DNA from: Prunella strophiata
Lineage: Eukaryota; Chordata; Aves; Passeriformes; Prunellidae
DNA length: 64,000 bases
Assembly: GCA_036583965.1 (NCBI GenBank)
Contig: JAZBQD010000014.1
Span: forward strand, 70,942,790-71,006,789
Direction of reading: 5' to 3'
Shown here: positions 28,150 to 40,884 of the stretch, piece after piece
How positions within the stretch are numbered: the first letter of the stretch is position 1
Layout of the letters: every line of letters begins with the position of its first letter
The notes under the pieces: generated by a model
The model's input: the letters and a program-made list of their open reading frames with translations, nothing else
Told to the model about the DNA's origin: nothing
Databases searched by the model: none
Position numbers and translations under genes: made by a program

Positions 28150-28900
28150 GGGGTCGAGACCCCAGCGTGGTTCCGGGAGCCGATGGCAGGCAAAGGGAGG
28201 GGACACGCCCCCTGATGGACACACCCACCTGAGGGGACACACCCACCAAAGCCCCGCCCCGGAGCCACACCCCCGGCAGACCCCGCCCACAAACCGAGCC
28301 CGGGACCCCCACCCCCCTCCCCTGAGGCCACGCCCCCTCCCTGAGCACGGGGGGCGGGGCCTCTCGCGCGCGCTCCCGGCGGGGCGGGGCCGCGGCCGCG
28401 CGCGCGCCGCTCTCACCTGCGCTCAGGTGCTGCCGCGGGCGCGCGCCGCCATCACCGCTCTCTCACGGCGGGGCGGGGCGGCGCCTGGGAGGCGGGGCCT
28501 CCGCCCCCGCGCATGCGCAGCTCCGCCCCCCCACCTCCCCCCTTCCCCGCCGCTTCCCGCCCGCCGCGTCCCTCCCGTTGCCGGGCGACGCGCGCGCTCC
28601 GCGCCGCGCGGCCTCTGATTGGCTGCGGGCGCGGCGGGCGGCCAATGGCGGCGGGCGTAGTTGCGGGGTGGGAGGGAGGCGGGAGCGCGGCCGCGCGTGA
28701 GGGACGGGCGGAGCGGGCGAGCGGCCGTGAGGGGAGATGTCGGCTCGGGGCGGATTCGGCGACCCTCAGGTGCCCCGAGGGGCCTTCCCTTCTCAACACC
28801 CTGCGGGCGGCCAGGGGGAACGCGGGGCGGGGCCGCGGGGGCTGGTTCGTGCAGCCCCCGGAGCCGGGAGAGCTCCGCGCGGGAGAGGAAACGGGAGAAA
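28150..28900. promoter_or_regulatory. CpG-rich divergent promoter of MEST and CEP41
   Basis: Dense CG dinucleotides run between the divergent first exons. GC boxes (GGGGCGGGGC) lie near 28352, 28380 and 28471. An NRF1-type palindrome GCGCATGCGC is at 28509-28518. CCAAT boxes occur in both orientations (ATTGG 28618-28622; CCAAT 28642-28646). An X-box-like GTTGCCGGGCGAC is at 28577-28589. There is no TATA box. This is a typical housekeeping-style island. Confidence 0.85.
28417..28470 (-). other. MEST: MEST non-coding first exon (approximate 5' end)
   Basis: On the minus strand GAGCGCAG|GTGAGAG gives a good donor at 28416/28417, inside the CpG island. Joined to the acceptor at 25055 it places an in-frame stop before MKEWW, so the exon is read as 5' UTR. 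A short upstream ATG in another frame ends inside the exon. The transcription start is a guess. Confidence 0.55.
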
Positions 28901-31900
28901 TTCTCCTTTCGAGCCTTTAAATCAGCGGGGTTTAGTACCGAGATGGGGATTCAGGAGATTTTCCCTCTTTTTTATGTCTCTTAAACCCTTTCAAATCGCG
29001 TTCTCTGCTCATTTTTCTACTTTTTTAAAAAATTATTTTAAATTTTGTCTTTTCAATTTTGAAACAGCTTCTAACCCGGCGCATCCCCTCGAATCCCAAG
29101 TATCAACATATAAAAACTCGTCTGGATACTGGTAAGTGAAATTGCTGTGGGGTAAAACCACCCAAAATTGGTGTAGGATGACAGAAAAATATAATTAAGG
29201 TCTTAATTACCTCTGCCCTGAGCTAATTCATTCCCAACACTGCAGAATCCTTATTGTAGTTATGATTTGTCTCGCCAGATGTTTGCAGCTTATAAAAACT
29301 TCCTATTTACAATTACAAAAATATATAAAAATTTCCTATTTGCAGTTTTCCTTCAAAGCTGAAATTAAAGCAAGCACGAATTATACAGATTTATGTGTGT
29401 TTATATATATTTTTATGTATGCCTGTATTATCTTCACACACCACCGTGCACCCCCCTGAAAATTGAGATTAAATGCTCTGTGTGTAGATGGCCACATGTC
29501 TGGAGTCTTTGTTGTCTTAAAACTTATTTATTTTTTTCTATTTTTATTTTTTAAAGAACAATTTGGGGGTTAAATAGGTGTAAACAGGGTCAGGCTCTGT
29601 TGTGGTGGTTCCCATAGAAATTATTGGTCTTGGGATTTCTGTCCATGGACTTCTCCTGTATCTTATCAAGCCAAGTTCATTATTTGGGGGTGCATTTGTG
29701 GGGGTTTTTTTGTTGTTAAAGCAGCTGAATTTTATCCAGCAACATTATCTTGTAGCATCCTCAGCAAAATGTTGGGAAAGGAGCAGCAAATCCTTGGATT
29801 TTTCTTTTTTAGTTCTACTTTCCTTGAGAGAAAAAAGGAAAATCCTGGCATTTTTGTACTTTTTATTGCCACTGTGAAGGAGGATCTACAACAAACAGCT
29901 GTTTCCTTCAAAGCTGTTAAAATTTAAGCATCAGTGGGCCTGAAGAAAACCCCTAATAAATAAATAATTGTAATAAATTGATTTTTTTTTTTTTGATTAC
30001 AGGAAATAGTTTGTCGAAATACATGGAAAAATTGGAAGACATCAAAAGAAGTGAGTACCTGGGGAGGAGCAGGATGGGTTAAAAATGGGTTGGTTCAAAA
30101 CTCAAAGAGCAGGAGATGAATTCCAGGAGGTTTTCCTTGGAAATCTCCACAGATTTAATTTCAAAATCCAAGGAAGGAATCTTCCAGATCCTTCTTTGTT
30201 ATTGGATTTTGTTATTGGAAGCTCTCTGAGCTAGGAAATCCAGGCTAGGCTGATCTGGGAAGATTTATGGATCATTTCTGAGACTTTTATTTCACTTTAG
30301 GTCACACCTTGAGCTCTTTTACCTTTATATAATTTAAATTCCTATCTAAATACTCCAAGACAGGAAAAAACCAAGCTCATTCCTTGTGTTTCCATTGATT
30401 TCACCAGCACTAAACATTGGTATTTTGAAGACTTTATGTTGTTCAGACTAATGAAGGCCTAAATTATTTTTATTTCTCTATTTTCCCACCCAAACCAGGC
30501 TTTTTAAATAATTTTTCCCAACAAAAACTGTGATTTATGGCTTTATTCCCAGGTTATTCTCACATAAGGAGCCAGGAAAGCTCTTCACCCTCAAAGCTGC
30601 ATTTGTGGAGGTGAAAAAAGCCCTGAATTGAGCTGAAAGCTCCATTAATTAGGGGTTTGAAACGTTCAGGTTCAGTTCTCAGCCCCATTTTGAGGGAGCT
30701 CACGGGAATTTATTTGTGCAAAGCAGGCTTTTGTCTGTGGCTTGTTTGTTGGGTTTGGGTTGGTTTTTTCCAAACACTGCAGGTCTTTGGGGGGGAAATG
30801 AAAAGAGGAATGACCTTGAGCCTTCCAGAATGCTCTGTTGACTGAGATTTCAGTGCTGGACACTGCCTTGCTTTTTATTTGTGTTGAAAATCTTGTTTCC
30901 TGCGGGTTTCCAATCTCACCGCGGATCTGTTCCATGCAGCTCTTTTATTCCCTCCTCTCCTTTTTTTGGAGGAACTTTCTCATTCTCTGCAGGCTGAATG
31001 GACACCTTGTGTTCCCAGGGAGTGGAGGAACTTCTCCCCCTTGGTTTCTCAGGGATAGATGACACCCTTTGGATGCAGATTTAAATCCCCAGCACAGGCA
31101 CCTCTCTGTCCCTTATGTAACCTGAGAGATTTAAATCCACGCCATCAAAAATTAAAGAGCTGCACCCACCACCATCCATCCTTTGGAGGATTGATTGACT
31201 TGAGGACACACAGGAGGTCTCTTCCTTCTCTCTCTGCTGTTTCCCTCCTCTCCAAAGCCCTGAGGAGCCCATCCTTGGAAATCAGAACCATTCCAAGCAA
31301 AACCATGTCAGAAAATCCCAACGGATCCGACAGGACCGGACCGGGTACGTGGGGTTGCTCTTGGAGCTGGAAGCAGCACTTCTGAGCTCTCTGGGAAGGC
31401 ATTTTGGGTGGGAAATGCAAGATCTAGGGCAAAGAGGCTTTTTTGGGGGTAAAAAGTCCTTATTTGAGGTGGGAAGGAGCCACCCAGGAGCTGCATCTTT
31501 CGGCAGCGGTTCTGCTTCGTTTTTATCCATCCAGCACTTCCCAAGCTTTGCTGCTTTTATTTGTCCTTCTAAATGAAGTTTATTTGCCATGACAGAAAGG
31601 CTCTCTTTTGGCCTTTGCTGGGCAATTTTAATCCTTGAGCAGATGAAATGGGAAATAATTACAGGAGATAATTGTTGCTGGGTTTTTTTGGAGTTAAAGG
31701 GAGATTTAACAACCTCAGTTGAGGTTTGAAACCTGGTGGTTTTGCAAGAACCACGAGGGTCATTTCCCAGTTAATTGACATCCTGAAATTGACTTTCTGT
31801 ACCTCCTCATCCTCCAGTCCATTTTCTGCACCCCCTGTGCTTCAGCCCCGTGGTTTGGATGTGCAGTGGATATTTTGGAAGGGCTCCTTTTTTCCTAGGA

Positions 31901-34900
31901 CAACTTGTGAGGAGCAAAGAGGTGCTTGTTTTGCAAAAATCAAAGTGTTTTAGGGTAGGATGTTGAATTTGGGAGCTCTGAATGTGTCAGGAGCAGATCT
32001 CAGCCTCCAGCATTCCCGTGGCTCTCTAAACACAACTCAGCTCGAGAATTTCCATAAGCAAATCCCACAGGAATTTTTTTGTGTGGTGGCTGTAGGAATG
32101 TGTATGGCAGCCCTTCCCCCTTCTCCCCATCTCCCCTAAGCTGATGGAGCATTCAGCAGATGGTTTTAGAGGATTTGGAATCGTTGAACTGAGTGGATTT
32201 GCCAAAGATCCTGAGCTCTATTGTTATCCCTAGGAGCTGAACAGCTGGAGAGGGAGCAGCTCCTTCCCAGCCCTGCACTTCCCAAAGGACAAAGCTCCCA
32301 TTGCTTCCCAGGACAGGTTATTCCATATCAAGATGTTCCTGCTGATACCCATCCTGGCTTCTCTTTCCTCCTCCTCCTCACACCTTTTGTTTCACTCCAG
32401 GAGGTTTTTCCCTTCCTCTGCAGGATCTGGATGGGATCAGGCTCCCACCTTGGCTCTGGGAATCTCTGCTCTGGATCTTTGCCAGCAGCCCTGCTCAGTT
32501 TTCTTCCTCCCTAAGCTGTGTCTTCAGGATTAAGATTCAATTAGGCCAGTTTCTTGTATTAATTACCCATTAAGACTCAATTAGTCCAGTTTCTTGTGTC
32601 AGTTTTCTGTTCCTTGAGAGATCTGTGTCAGCAAATGGAAGAAATCAGAATTTAATTGTCAGATAAAGTATAAAATCTTGAATTTTTTTTTTTAAATTGT
32701 GAAGATGAAACCTGCATGTTTAGCTTGGTATTTGCAAAGACATGATGTCCCATGCTCTGCTACTGCTGTAATTTACACAAATTAGAAATTAAGGTAAATT
32801 AATCTTTTGGTTTAAGGAGCTTTGTGACTCCAGTGAGCTCTAAAGAACAGCAGGGAAAAGGGGGAAATCCTGAACTGCTTCCTGCCCCAGCACCATGGAA
32901 AACATAAATTCATATTTGAGTCTAAAAGCAACTAAATCTGCCTCTTCCACTTCATCATATCTGGACAAGATCTCTCTTTATAACTGGTAATAATTAAAAT
33001 CTCTCTTTACATCTGGGATTAATTAACCCTTCTCTTTATAACTGGTATTAATTAAACCCTTTCTTTATAAGTGGCATTTCACAAAGTCTCCAGCACAAAC
33101 CTGCCCTGAATTCCTGCCTGGCTGCAGAAGAGTCTTGGAGAAAAGCTGGGATTAAACCATGACCTGGTGTCTAAAAAACCTGGGAATGGACTGAAAATTT
33201 ACCTTTGTTTTGTTTTTTGTAGATTACAGGTATAAAAAGGATGAGCTGTTTAAGAGGCTGAAGGTGACAACTTTTGCTCAATTGGTATGTACAGTTCCCT
33301 CTCTGGTCTCCAAAATCTTTTAGGAGCAGCATTTTTCCTTGGAATAAAAATTCCTCTGTAATTATTTAGTTTTAGTTGTAATTATTCTGTGTTGGCTTCT
33401 TCCTGCCTTTAATAAAAAGCAAATAATTAATTTCCACAGTGGCCAAATGCCTTTAATTACAAATTAAAGTTTGTGGTGACCCCATCTTTGAAATTTATTC
33501 CTTATTTGATTTGTCCATTAACTTAAAAGGATCTTCAGGCATCTTGCAAAAGAAAAAGGCTGTGTTAAACAGCACCCAAATCTGAGTTTTGTGTCTGCAG
33601 CCTGCCAGCAGCAAGGTTTTGTACAAATGCTTGATTTTACCAGCTTAGGAAAAGGTTTAAGTGCAGAAGGTGGGGAGTTGGGACTTCAAGGCTTTCTGGG
33701 CATTATTTTATTTAAAAGCAGTCAATCATAATATTTTAAAAAGTGATCAGGAAGTAAAGAACTGGGGAGTGCTGGTTCAAGAAAACTGCTTCAAACTAGG
33801 AAAAAAAACCCAAATTGTCTTCTCAGGAGAGGAGGAAAGGGAAGGTTACACTTGGAGATGAACAGTGGGATCCTGCAGACTCGGATTTTTTTTCCCTGGA
33901 TTGTTTTCCTTGAGCTGCTCCCTGCTGTGTTTCCCTGCCATGGATGTGGGATCAGTGTCTGCTTGTTTTTTGTGCCCTGCAGGTTCTCCATGTCGCCTCT
34001 CTGCCCAATGAAACCTTAGAAGTGACAAACGAGGAGCTGCACAAGCTGCAAGGTGACAACACTGATGGCAGGGACAAAGGGGGAGAAGGGGGTGAAGTGG
34101 CAGAGCTGCCACTGCAGCAGGGAGGAAAATGGAAAAATAAAACTTCACCTGTGGCCTGGGAATAGGAAACACTCCTAAAAAAAGAAGGGTTTGCAAGTAG
34201 GAAGGGCATCGTGCTGGCAGTAACATAATCCACATCAAAAATTCTGTTTTATTGACTTCTTCAAATGAGATCTCGAGCCCTAAAAAAATCTGTTGGCTCT
34301 TTATTATTTTCAATAAGGAGGCTGTGGGTAAATTCTCCTCGTTAAGAGGATGAAGATAAAGCTGTTGTGCACACTTTTCTTGCCAGGAATAGAAACTGCC
34401 CTTAAAACCTGCCTGTTTACCTCCTGCAGCTCCTTAGCTCCTGGTGCCCTCTTCTCTCCCCAGATGCTGCTGCTGCTGCAGGGGACGATGCAGCAGGGGA
34501 CAAACGGGAAAGGGAGCCCTGAGGGGACACCCAGCCCTGTCCTGTTCCTGGACAGCTCAGGAGCAGGGGAATCCCATCGCTCCACGCTGCAGAGGTGCCT
34601 CACAATATCATCCTTTTCTTCCTGTCTTACCTGATGGTTATTTGAGCCCAGCTGCTGATGTTAAATTGCTGCTAAGTGGTTTTAGTCTGTATTTCTCATT
34701 AAAGCCTGGGGTTGTAGGTGAGAGAGAGGGGATTGGACAGGATTTCCTGTTGGAATGGGTTTGGATTAAACAGCAATCCAACATTGTTGTCACCTGATGA
34801 AGGTCTGACAGGGAAATGTGTTTTTGGTATTCCATCCACGCCCCCACATTCCAGAATTTTGGGGATACACATGTGTTCTGGTCAGCTCAGTCATGTGCAT

Positions 34901-37900
34901 TCCTGTTGGTGATGGTTTTGTATGGATATAGAGGGACAGGACACAGGGAATGGCTTCAAAGTGACACAGGGATATTGGGAAGGAATCCCTGGCTGGGAGG
35001 GTGGGGAGGGGCTGGAGTGGAATTCCCAGAGAAGCTGTGGCTGCCCCTGAATCCCTGGCAGTGTCCAAGGCTGAGCTGGACAGGGCTTGGAGCACTCTGG
35101 GACAGTGGGAGGTGTCCCTGCCCATGGCAGGGGGTGGAATGAGATCCCTAAGGTGCCCTTCCCACCCAAACCATTCTGGGATTGAGAATAATTCCAAACC
35201 CACCATGTGAAGGGATCCCAGGATGGCGCTGGGAGACGAAGATTTATCCCAGCTCTTCCCAGCCTTGGAACTGGTGGAGAGACACCAGAGCATCCCTTAA
35301 GCTGCCATTCCCTCTGCAGTGTGATCAGTGGGGTTGGGGAGCTGGACGTGGAGAAGGATTCTCCAAAGAGAGAGGACACCCAGGCCAGGGAGAGGCCTTA
35401 TCCCGACTGCCCGTTCCTGCTGCTGGACGTGCGGGACCGCGACGCCTACGAGCAGTGCCACATCGTGGGAGGTGAGCAGCCACGGCCCCACGGGCACCTG
35501 GCACGGCTTTCAGCTCTGGGACACCCCCCTGCTGCCTTCTGTCCCCCAGCTGGGACATCACTGGCTGTTCTCAGGGCATCCCAGCACATCCCTCCTTCCT
35601 GGGAAGGGATGAGGGCCCTGAGCTGATGTTAATCCCATACTCAGTGGGTTCTCAAGGCTGTTGTATCCCAGGCTGTTGGTGTTCAGCCTCTGATTGATTT
35701 TCCCTCTTTTCTTTTTCCCTTCTGCAGCTTATTCCTACCCCATTGCAACGTTGTCTAGAACCATGAATCCCTATACAAATAATATTCTGGAATATGTATC
35801 CTTTACTTGGGAACGGGGGGATGTTGGTGAGGGTTCCCAAAATCAATTGGAGCTTATCCAAGCAAAGTTACTAGGATCTCAAAAAGGGTGGGACAGGAGG
35901 TGGAGTTACCTGGTGCAGCTCCACTGCCTCCCTCAGGTGCTGTATTCCACTTTCTCAAGGCTCCTCTTGACTCCAGTGGGAGCTGCCTGGATTTGGCATT
36001 TTCCCAGGATTTTGGCTGCTGGAAGGCCAAGCCAGATTTGGGCACTGCTCTCCTGCTGCTACTCCTGGGATGCATCCATCAAATCCTTTGGTTTCCTGTC
36101 AGCACCTTGATGGGATTGGGGACAGACAGAGGATTATTAAGTGGGATTAGGTTGATCATTCCCAGGCTGTTGATTCTGAGGGGAGCTTGTAAACAAAGAG
36201 GCTGTTGCCATTCCCAATCTTCAAGCAGTGCAGGATCCAGTGGGAATTAAGCTGTGTCTGGCAAGCCTCAGCCACTGAGATTGCCACAGGGAGAACATTC
36301 CTGCTGGATGCTTGCAAGCCAAGTATGGAGTCTTTCCCTCCCCAGTCCCATTTGTCTCTTTTTCTTCCTAAAATATTTCAATATCCTCTTAAATTGAGCA
36401 GTGACTCCTTAACAATTCCCATGGCAGAAAAACGCCCATGGCAAAATCATCATCGTGTACGACAACGACGAGCGCTTGGCGAGCCAGGCGGCCACCACCA
36501 TGTGTGAGAGGGGCTTTGAGAACCTCTTCATGTTATCTGGGGGTAGGTGGGGCTGGGAGAGCTCCCCCAGACCTCCTGGGGAAAGGGAGAGTGGGGAGCA
36601 ACCTGTGGGAGCTGGAGATGGGAAAGATCTGGGTTGTGGAATCACGGGATGGTTTGGGGTGGAAGGAAGCTGAAGGATCTTCCAGTTCTGTCCCTGTGGG
36701 CAGGGACACCTCCCACTGTCCCAGGCTGCTCCAGCCCCAGGCTGCTCCAGCCTCTCCTTGGCCATTGCAGGGATGCAGGGGCAGCCCCAGCTGCTCTGGC
36801 AATTCCAGCCCAGCCAGCAATTCCCAATTGCCAAGATCCCATCCATGGCTGCCCTCTGGCAGTGGGAAGCCATTGCCTGTGTCCTGTCCCTGCAGGCCTT
36901 GTCCCCAGTCCCTCTGCAGCTCTCCTGGAGCCCCTTCAGGACCCTGCCAGGGGCTCTGAGCTCTCCCTGGAGCCTTCCTTCTCCAGGGGAGCATTCCCAG
37001 CTCTGGGAGTAGCTCTGGGGCCTCCTCTGGACTCTCCAGCCCCTCCACATCCTCCTGCTGTTGTCCCCAGAGTTGGACTCCATGTGGGATCTCACCTGAG
37101 CAGGGCACAGGAGCAGAATTCCCCCTCTCCTGCTGCCCACATTTCTCCATCCAAACTCTGGACCTCCAGCTCCATGAACCCCTCGTGCCTGGTCCCTCCT
37201 GACCCATCCAGCTGGGATAACAGCTGCTCTGTGTCCCTGCAGGCCTCAAGGTCCTTGCCCAGAAGATCCCAGAGGGGTTGATCACCGGCACGCTCCCCGT
37301 GTCCTGCCAGGTGGCAGCTCCCACGGGAACTGCCCGCAGGAGAACCACCCCCAGGGTGCCACCCACGCCTGCAGAGAACAAATGGAGGTTTTCTGCAGAT
37401 GATCTGCAGAAGTTGAGGCACTACCTGGCTGAGGAGCAGATTCCTTCAGATGCTGCCAGTAAGAGTCCACTGCTGCCTTTTCGGGCTTGCCTAGAAACAA
37501 AGGCCAGGCTGATGCCTCAGGGTTTAGCTTTTATATTTTCACATTCTGTGCTGCTTTAGTGTGTGGGGCTGAGCTTCCATATCAGGGGATGGTGAGCTCT
37601 GTGCACAGAGCAGGGAGACAAAACAATTCCTGCTCCAGCTGGGCACCAAGGACAAATGATCCAAATCTCAGCCCAGGAGCACAACCAGTGTGGGCTGAGG
37701 AGAGAAAAACAAGCAGGGTGGGAGTGCAGGGGCTAAAGCTGGAATGGGACAATGAACTGCAAGGTGCAAATGGAGCAGAGCTGATCCAAGGCAGAGACCC
37801 CGGGAGCGCTCGTGCATTTTGGGGCCATTTTGGTTCATCTTGGGTGCAGCCCTGGCTGGGCTCTGCTGCTGCCCAAGGTGCATCCATGGAGGAGATCCTT

Positions 37901-39265
37901 TGAATAAATCCCTGCTTTACTCTGTAACTCTGCCCAGCCTCTGTTCTAGCTCAGCCTTCGCAGAGCATCAAGGCAAAGTTAAAAGAATAAAAGGGGATAT
38001 ATTTAATGAAGGACCTTGAGGTACATTAAGGGCAGATGAAGTTAATTAACCTTTTATGTGGAGTTTAGTCATGCACTAATGCAGTACAGGATTTGAAAAA
38101 TATAAAAGCTAAAATTCTAAGGTGTCACCAGAACGTGCTTCAACCTCATCATGGAATGGCTGGGTGGGAAGGTGTAGGCACACAGTTTGGGTGATTGGGA
38201 GTGGGGCTGCCCCAGCCCCATCCCCAGTGGGTACAGCTGTGAGCAGCACTGACAGCAATGAGCCATGGAGTGCCCAGGGCACTGACCAACCACCAGGGAG
38301 CAGAGGGCACACAGGAGCAATACATGACCATGAGGGGATAAAAGGGTGGGTAAAAAACAAGAGGAGCAGATGTTTGCAGCCTTCTGAAGTGGTGTGGTGT
38401 TACTGTGTGTGGGGTGAAGCTTTCTGATATTGTATGGTGACACTCTGGGTATGGTGGCTGTCTCCACTGTGATATATGCTGTGACAGGATGGGTGGATGG
38501 ATGAGGGATGTTGGATGGAAGGAAGGATGGATGGTGTAGGCACACAGTTTGTGGTAACTGGGAGTGGGGCTGCCCCAGCCCCATCCCCAGTGGGTACAGC
38601 TGTGAGCAGCACTGACAGCAATGAGCCACAGAGTGCCCAGGGCACTGACCAACCACACAGGGAGCAGAGGGCACACAGGAGCAATGCATGAACTATGAGG
38701 GGTTTAAGAGGCTGGGCTGAAGAACAAGAAGGGCTGAGGTTTGAAGCCTTCTGAAGTGGTGTGGGGTTACTCATTGTGGGTTGAAGCTTTCTGATATTGT
38801 ATGGTGACACTCTGGGTGCTGTGGCCATCTCAGCTGTGATACATGCTGTGATATGTGCTGTGACACTAATGCAGTACAGGATTTGAAAAATATAAAAGCC
38901 AAAATTCTAAGGCATCACCAAAACGTGCTTCAACCTCATCATGGAATGGCTGGGTGGGAAGGGACCTTAAACCCCACCCATCCATCCCCATGGGTGGGGC
39001 CACCCTCCCCTATCCCAGGCTGCTCCAAGCCCATCCAGCCTGGCTGGACACGGGCAGGGATGGGGCAGCCCCAGCTGTGGACAGGCCGTTGGTGATGTGG
39101 GGTTGTTTTTGCACAGGCCGCCTTACCCGGGGTGTGTCAGGCTACGACTCCAAGCTCTCAGTCAGCCAGGAGCAGCGCCAGCCTGCCCAGCACCGCGCGC
39201 ACCGCGGCGTCCCTGAGCAGCCGCTCCCACGGCAGGACCAGCGTCCAGAACAGGCCCTGGAAATA
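28737..39265 (+). CDS. CEP41: Centrosomal protein of 41 kDa, rhodanese-like domain
   Basis: Exons: 28737-28769, 29068-29131, 30003-30050, 33233-33284, 33983-34052, 34464-34594, 35320-35471, 35728-35795, 36428-36542, 37243-37458, 39117-39265. The total of 1098 nt is close to the 373-aa human protein. Order of parts: N-terminal [19 protein letters not shown] and a coiled-coil-prone [14 protein letters not shown] stretch, then the rhodanese domain from [20 protein letters not shown] to [12 protein letters not shown]. The loop that holds the catalytic Cys in active rhodaneses reads YDNDERLAS, so sulfurtransferase activity is unlikely. In vertebrates CEP41 supports tubulin glutamylation in cilia, and human mutations cause Joubert syndrome. 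Two frame breaks (near 34500 and 39160) cancel in length; the conserved end is VQNRPWK then TAA. Confidence 0.94.
30051..33232 (+). other. CEP41 intron, no gene or repeat array recognised
   Basis: A 3.2 kb intron with T-rich and mixed unique sequence. I see no conserved coding block, tRNA or clear CR1 copy. A short (TTTATAACTGG...ATTAATTAAA) echo near 32975-33070 is the only local repetition. Confidence 0.5.
34930..35190 (+). mobile_element. CR1 LINE 3' fragment
   Basis: Sense CR1: GAGGGACAGGACACAGGGAA, TGTCCCTGCCCATGGCAGGG, ending CCCACCCAAACCATTCTGGG. CEP41 intron. Confidence 0.9.
36640..37040 (-). mobile_element. CR1 LINE 3' fragment
   Basis: Antisense CR1: GGATGGTTTGGGGTGGAAGG, CCATTGCAGGGATGCAGGGG, CAGCAATTCCCAATTGCCAA. 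CEP41 intron. A duplicated CCAGGCTGCTCCAGCC is visible near 36720. Confidence 0.9.
37910..38130. mobile_element. Shortened LTR-like fragment
   Basis: TTAAAAGAATAAAAGGGGAT, GCACTAATGCAGTACAGGAT and GAAAAATATAAAAGCTAAAA echo the element at 8400-9150, with its centre missing. CEP41 intron. Confidence 0.45.
38062..38963. repeat. Nested direct repeats: 369-bp period inside about 100-bp flanking repeats
   Basis: GGTGTAGGCACACAGTTTG and the next 320 bp occur at 38164-38486 and again at 38533-38856. Outside these, GCACTAATGCAGTACAGGAT through ATGGAATGGCTGGGTGGGA appears at 38062-38163 and again at about 38862-38963. The block therefore looks inserted or expanded inside one older LTR/CR1 junction. 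Confidence 0.88.
38935..39090 (-). mobile_element. CR1 LINE 3' fragment
   Basis: Antisense CR1: ATGGAATGGCTGGGTGGGAA, GGGACCTTAAACCCC, CAGGCTGCTCCAAGCCCATC. It ends 26 bp before the last CEP41 exon. Confidence 0.85.
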
Positions 39266-40884
39266 AAGGAGTGTCCAGGTTTTGGGAATCCTGAGCGCTG
39301 CAGCCCGTTTGTGGTTTTAGGAATCGGCAGGGAAGAGCAGCCGTGGTGAGAACTGGCAGCTCGGGTAAGGCTGGGCAGCTGGAGTGGTGTTTCCTAGAAG
39401 CAGGAGTGGCATCACTGGGGGTGCAGGGCAGCACAGAGGTGATAGAACTGGTTTTGTAGGGGAGGGAGAAAACTGCTAGTAAAGGCTGGGACTAGTAGAA
39501 ACTGTTCCACACAGTTTAATCCAGCTGAAGGGATTTGTGTCCATAGCATTCCCAGGCCATGCCTGGAGCCGTGAGGGTGAACAGGCCACAAATCATCTGT
39601 GAGCATGAACTTTGGTGATTTTAACAGAGATAAAGACATCCAGCAACTTGCCAAAAGTGAGAGAAGATCCTGGAAGGGTTGTTTTGTTTTTTTTTTTTTT
39701 TTAATAAATTATGATAATGAACAGAAGTATTTGTAATAAAGATGGTTTTTAGTGCCCAGTTGGTGCTGTGACCGTTGTACTTGCTCATGGACACTTTGTG
39801 AATAGTTGTGTCTTTTTCAAGGTGAGCTGGAGGAGAATAACTGGATTTTTTTTTTCCCCATGACTCCTTTGCCAGCAGTTTTTTAGAAGATTTTTTAAGG
39901 TTTAGGGTGACTGAAGGAAAATTTGCTGCTGCTGCCTCACCAGGGTCCCTGAAACCCAGCAGGGCCCTGGAACTGAACAGGGTGAAGGTTTTCTGGAAAG
40001 TGAGTAACACAGTTTTCCTTGAATTGGTGCTTCTGGATAACCTGGGACTCCTCTGATTTTCCTGAGCTGCCTATGGGACACTTTGGAAGTGATTTTAGAG
40101 GGATTCTGCTCTCCAGTTTTTCCTTCTGGCGTTGCTGAGCCTGGTCCTGCTTTGGTTATCGTGCTCTTGTGGGGTTTGTGTGTATTTATGGATTCAGTGT
40201 TTTTTCCCCTTTTTGAAGCAGGACAATCTTCAACAGATCCCAAAACTCACTGGTGATTTTGGGATAATTCTGGTGAAAGGACAAAAAGTAGGAGAAATGG
40301 CACATAATTTCCTGTTTGGCAGCTTAGGACTCAACATCCCTGAGCACATTTCTCTTTTATTGTGACTCTGAGTGTGAAATCAGACAGTGCTGATTGCAGG
40401 ACTGGCAGGTTCAGTCTGATAAGGTCCTGCTGCTGTGGGAGTAGATTTTTCCAGCTCCATGAGCTCTTGGAAGTGTCACTGCATTGGCTAAAGTCCTGGT
40501 TTTGCTATCCAGCTGTGGCAGACAAATCCAGAATCCCTGGCTGCTCTGTGCTGCATGAAAACCTCCTGGTGAAACTGTTGGACAAAACTGGCCTGAGTTG
40601 TTTGAGATCCTCCAAATCCAAGGAATCAAAGCAAGGACTGGATGTACTTTCCCACCATCTCGATGGATTTGTGTGGATTTGGACTCCTGGTGTTGTTTGG
40701 AGCAGAGTCAAACTCTGCAGAGGCCGAGAGGTTTAATTGTTTAATTTAATAAAATGTAAATTACAGCATCTGTTTGGGTGATTTATTTGCAGCTTTGAGA
40801 GCTGTGGAAAGCCTGGAAAAGCTGGGAGTGAGCAGGGCTCAGCTCCCCATTCCCTAGGGATTGCAGCAGGTGAGGAGGGATCAC

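Noticed and set aside
36533..37381. 282-codon and 243-codon minus-strand ORFs
   Set aside because: They read across a CR1 fragment and antisense to CEP41 exons; there is no conserved protein signature beyond the repeat.
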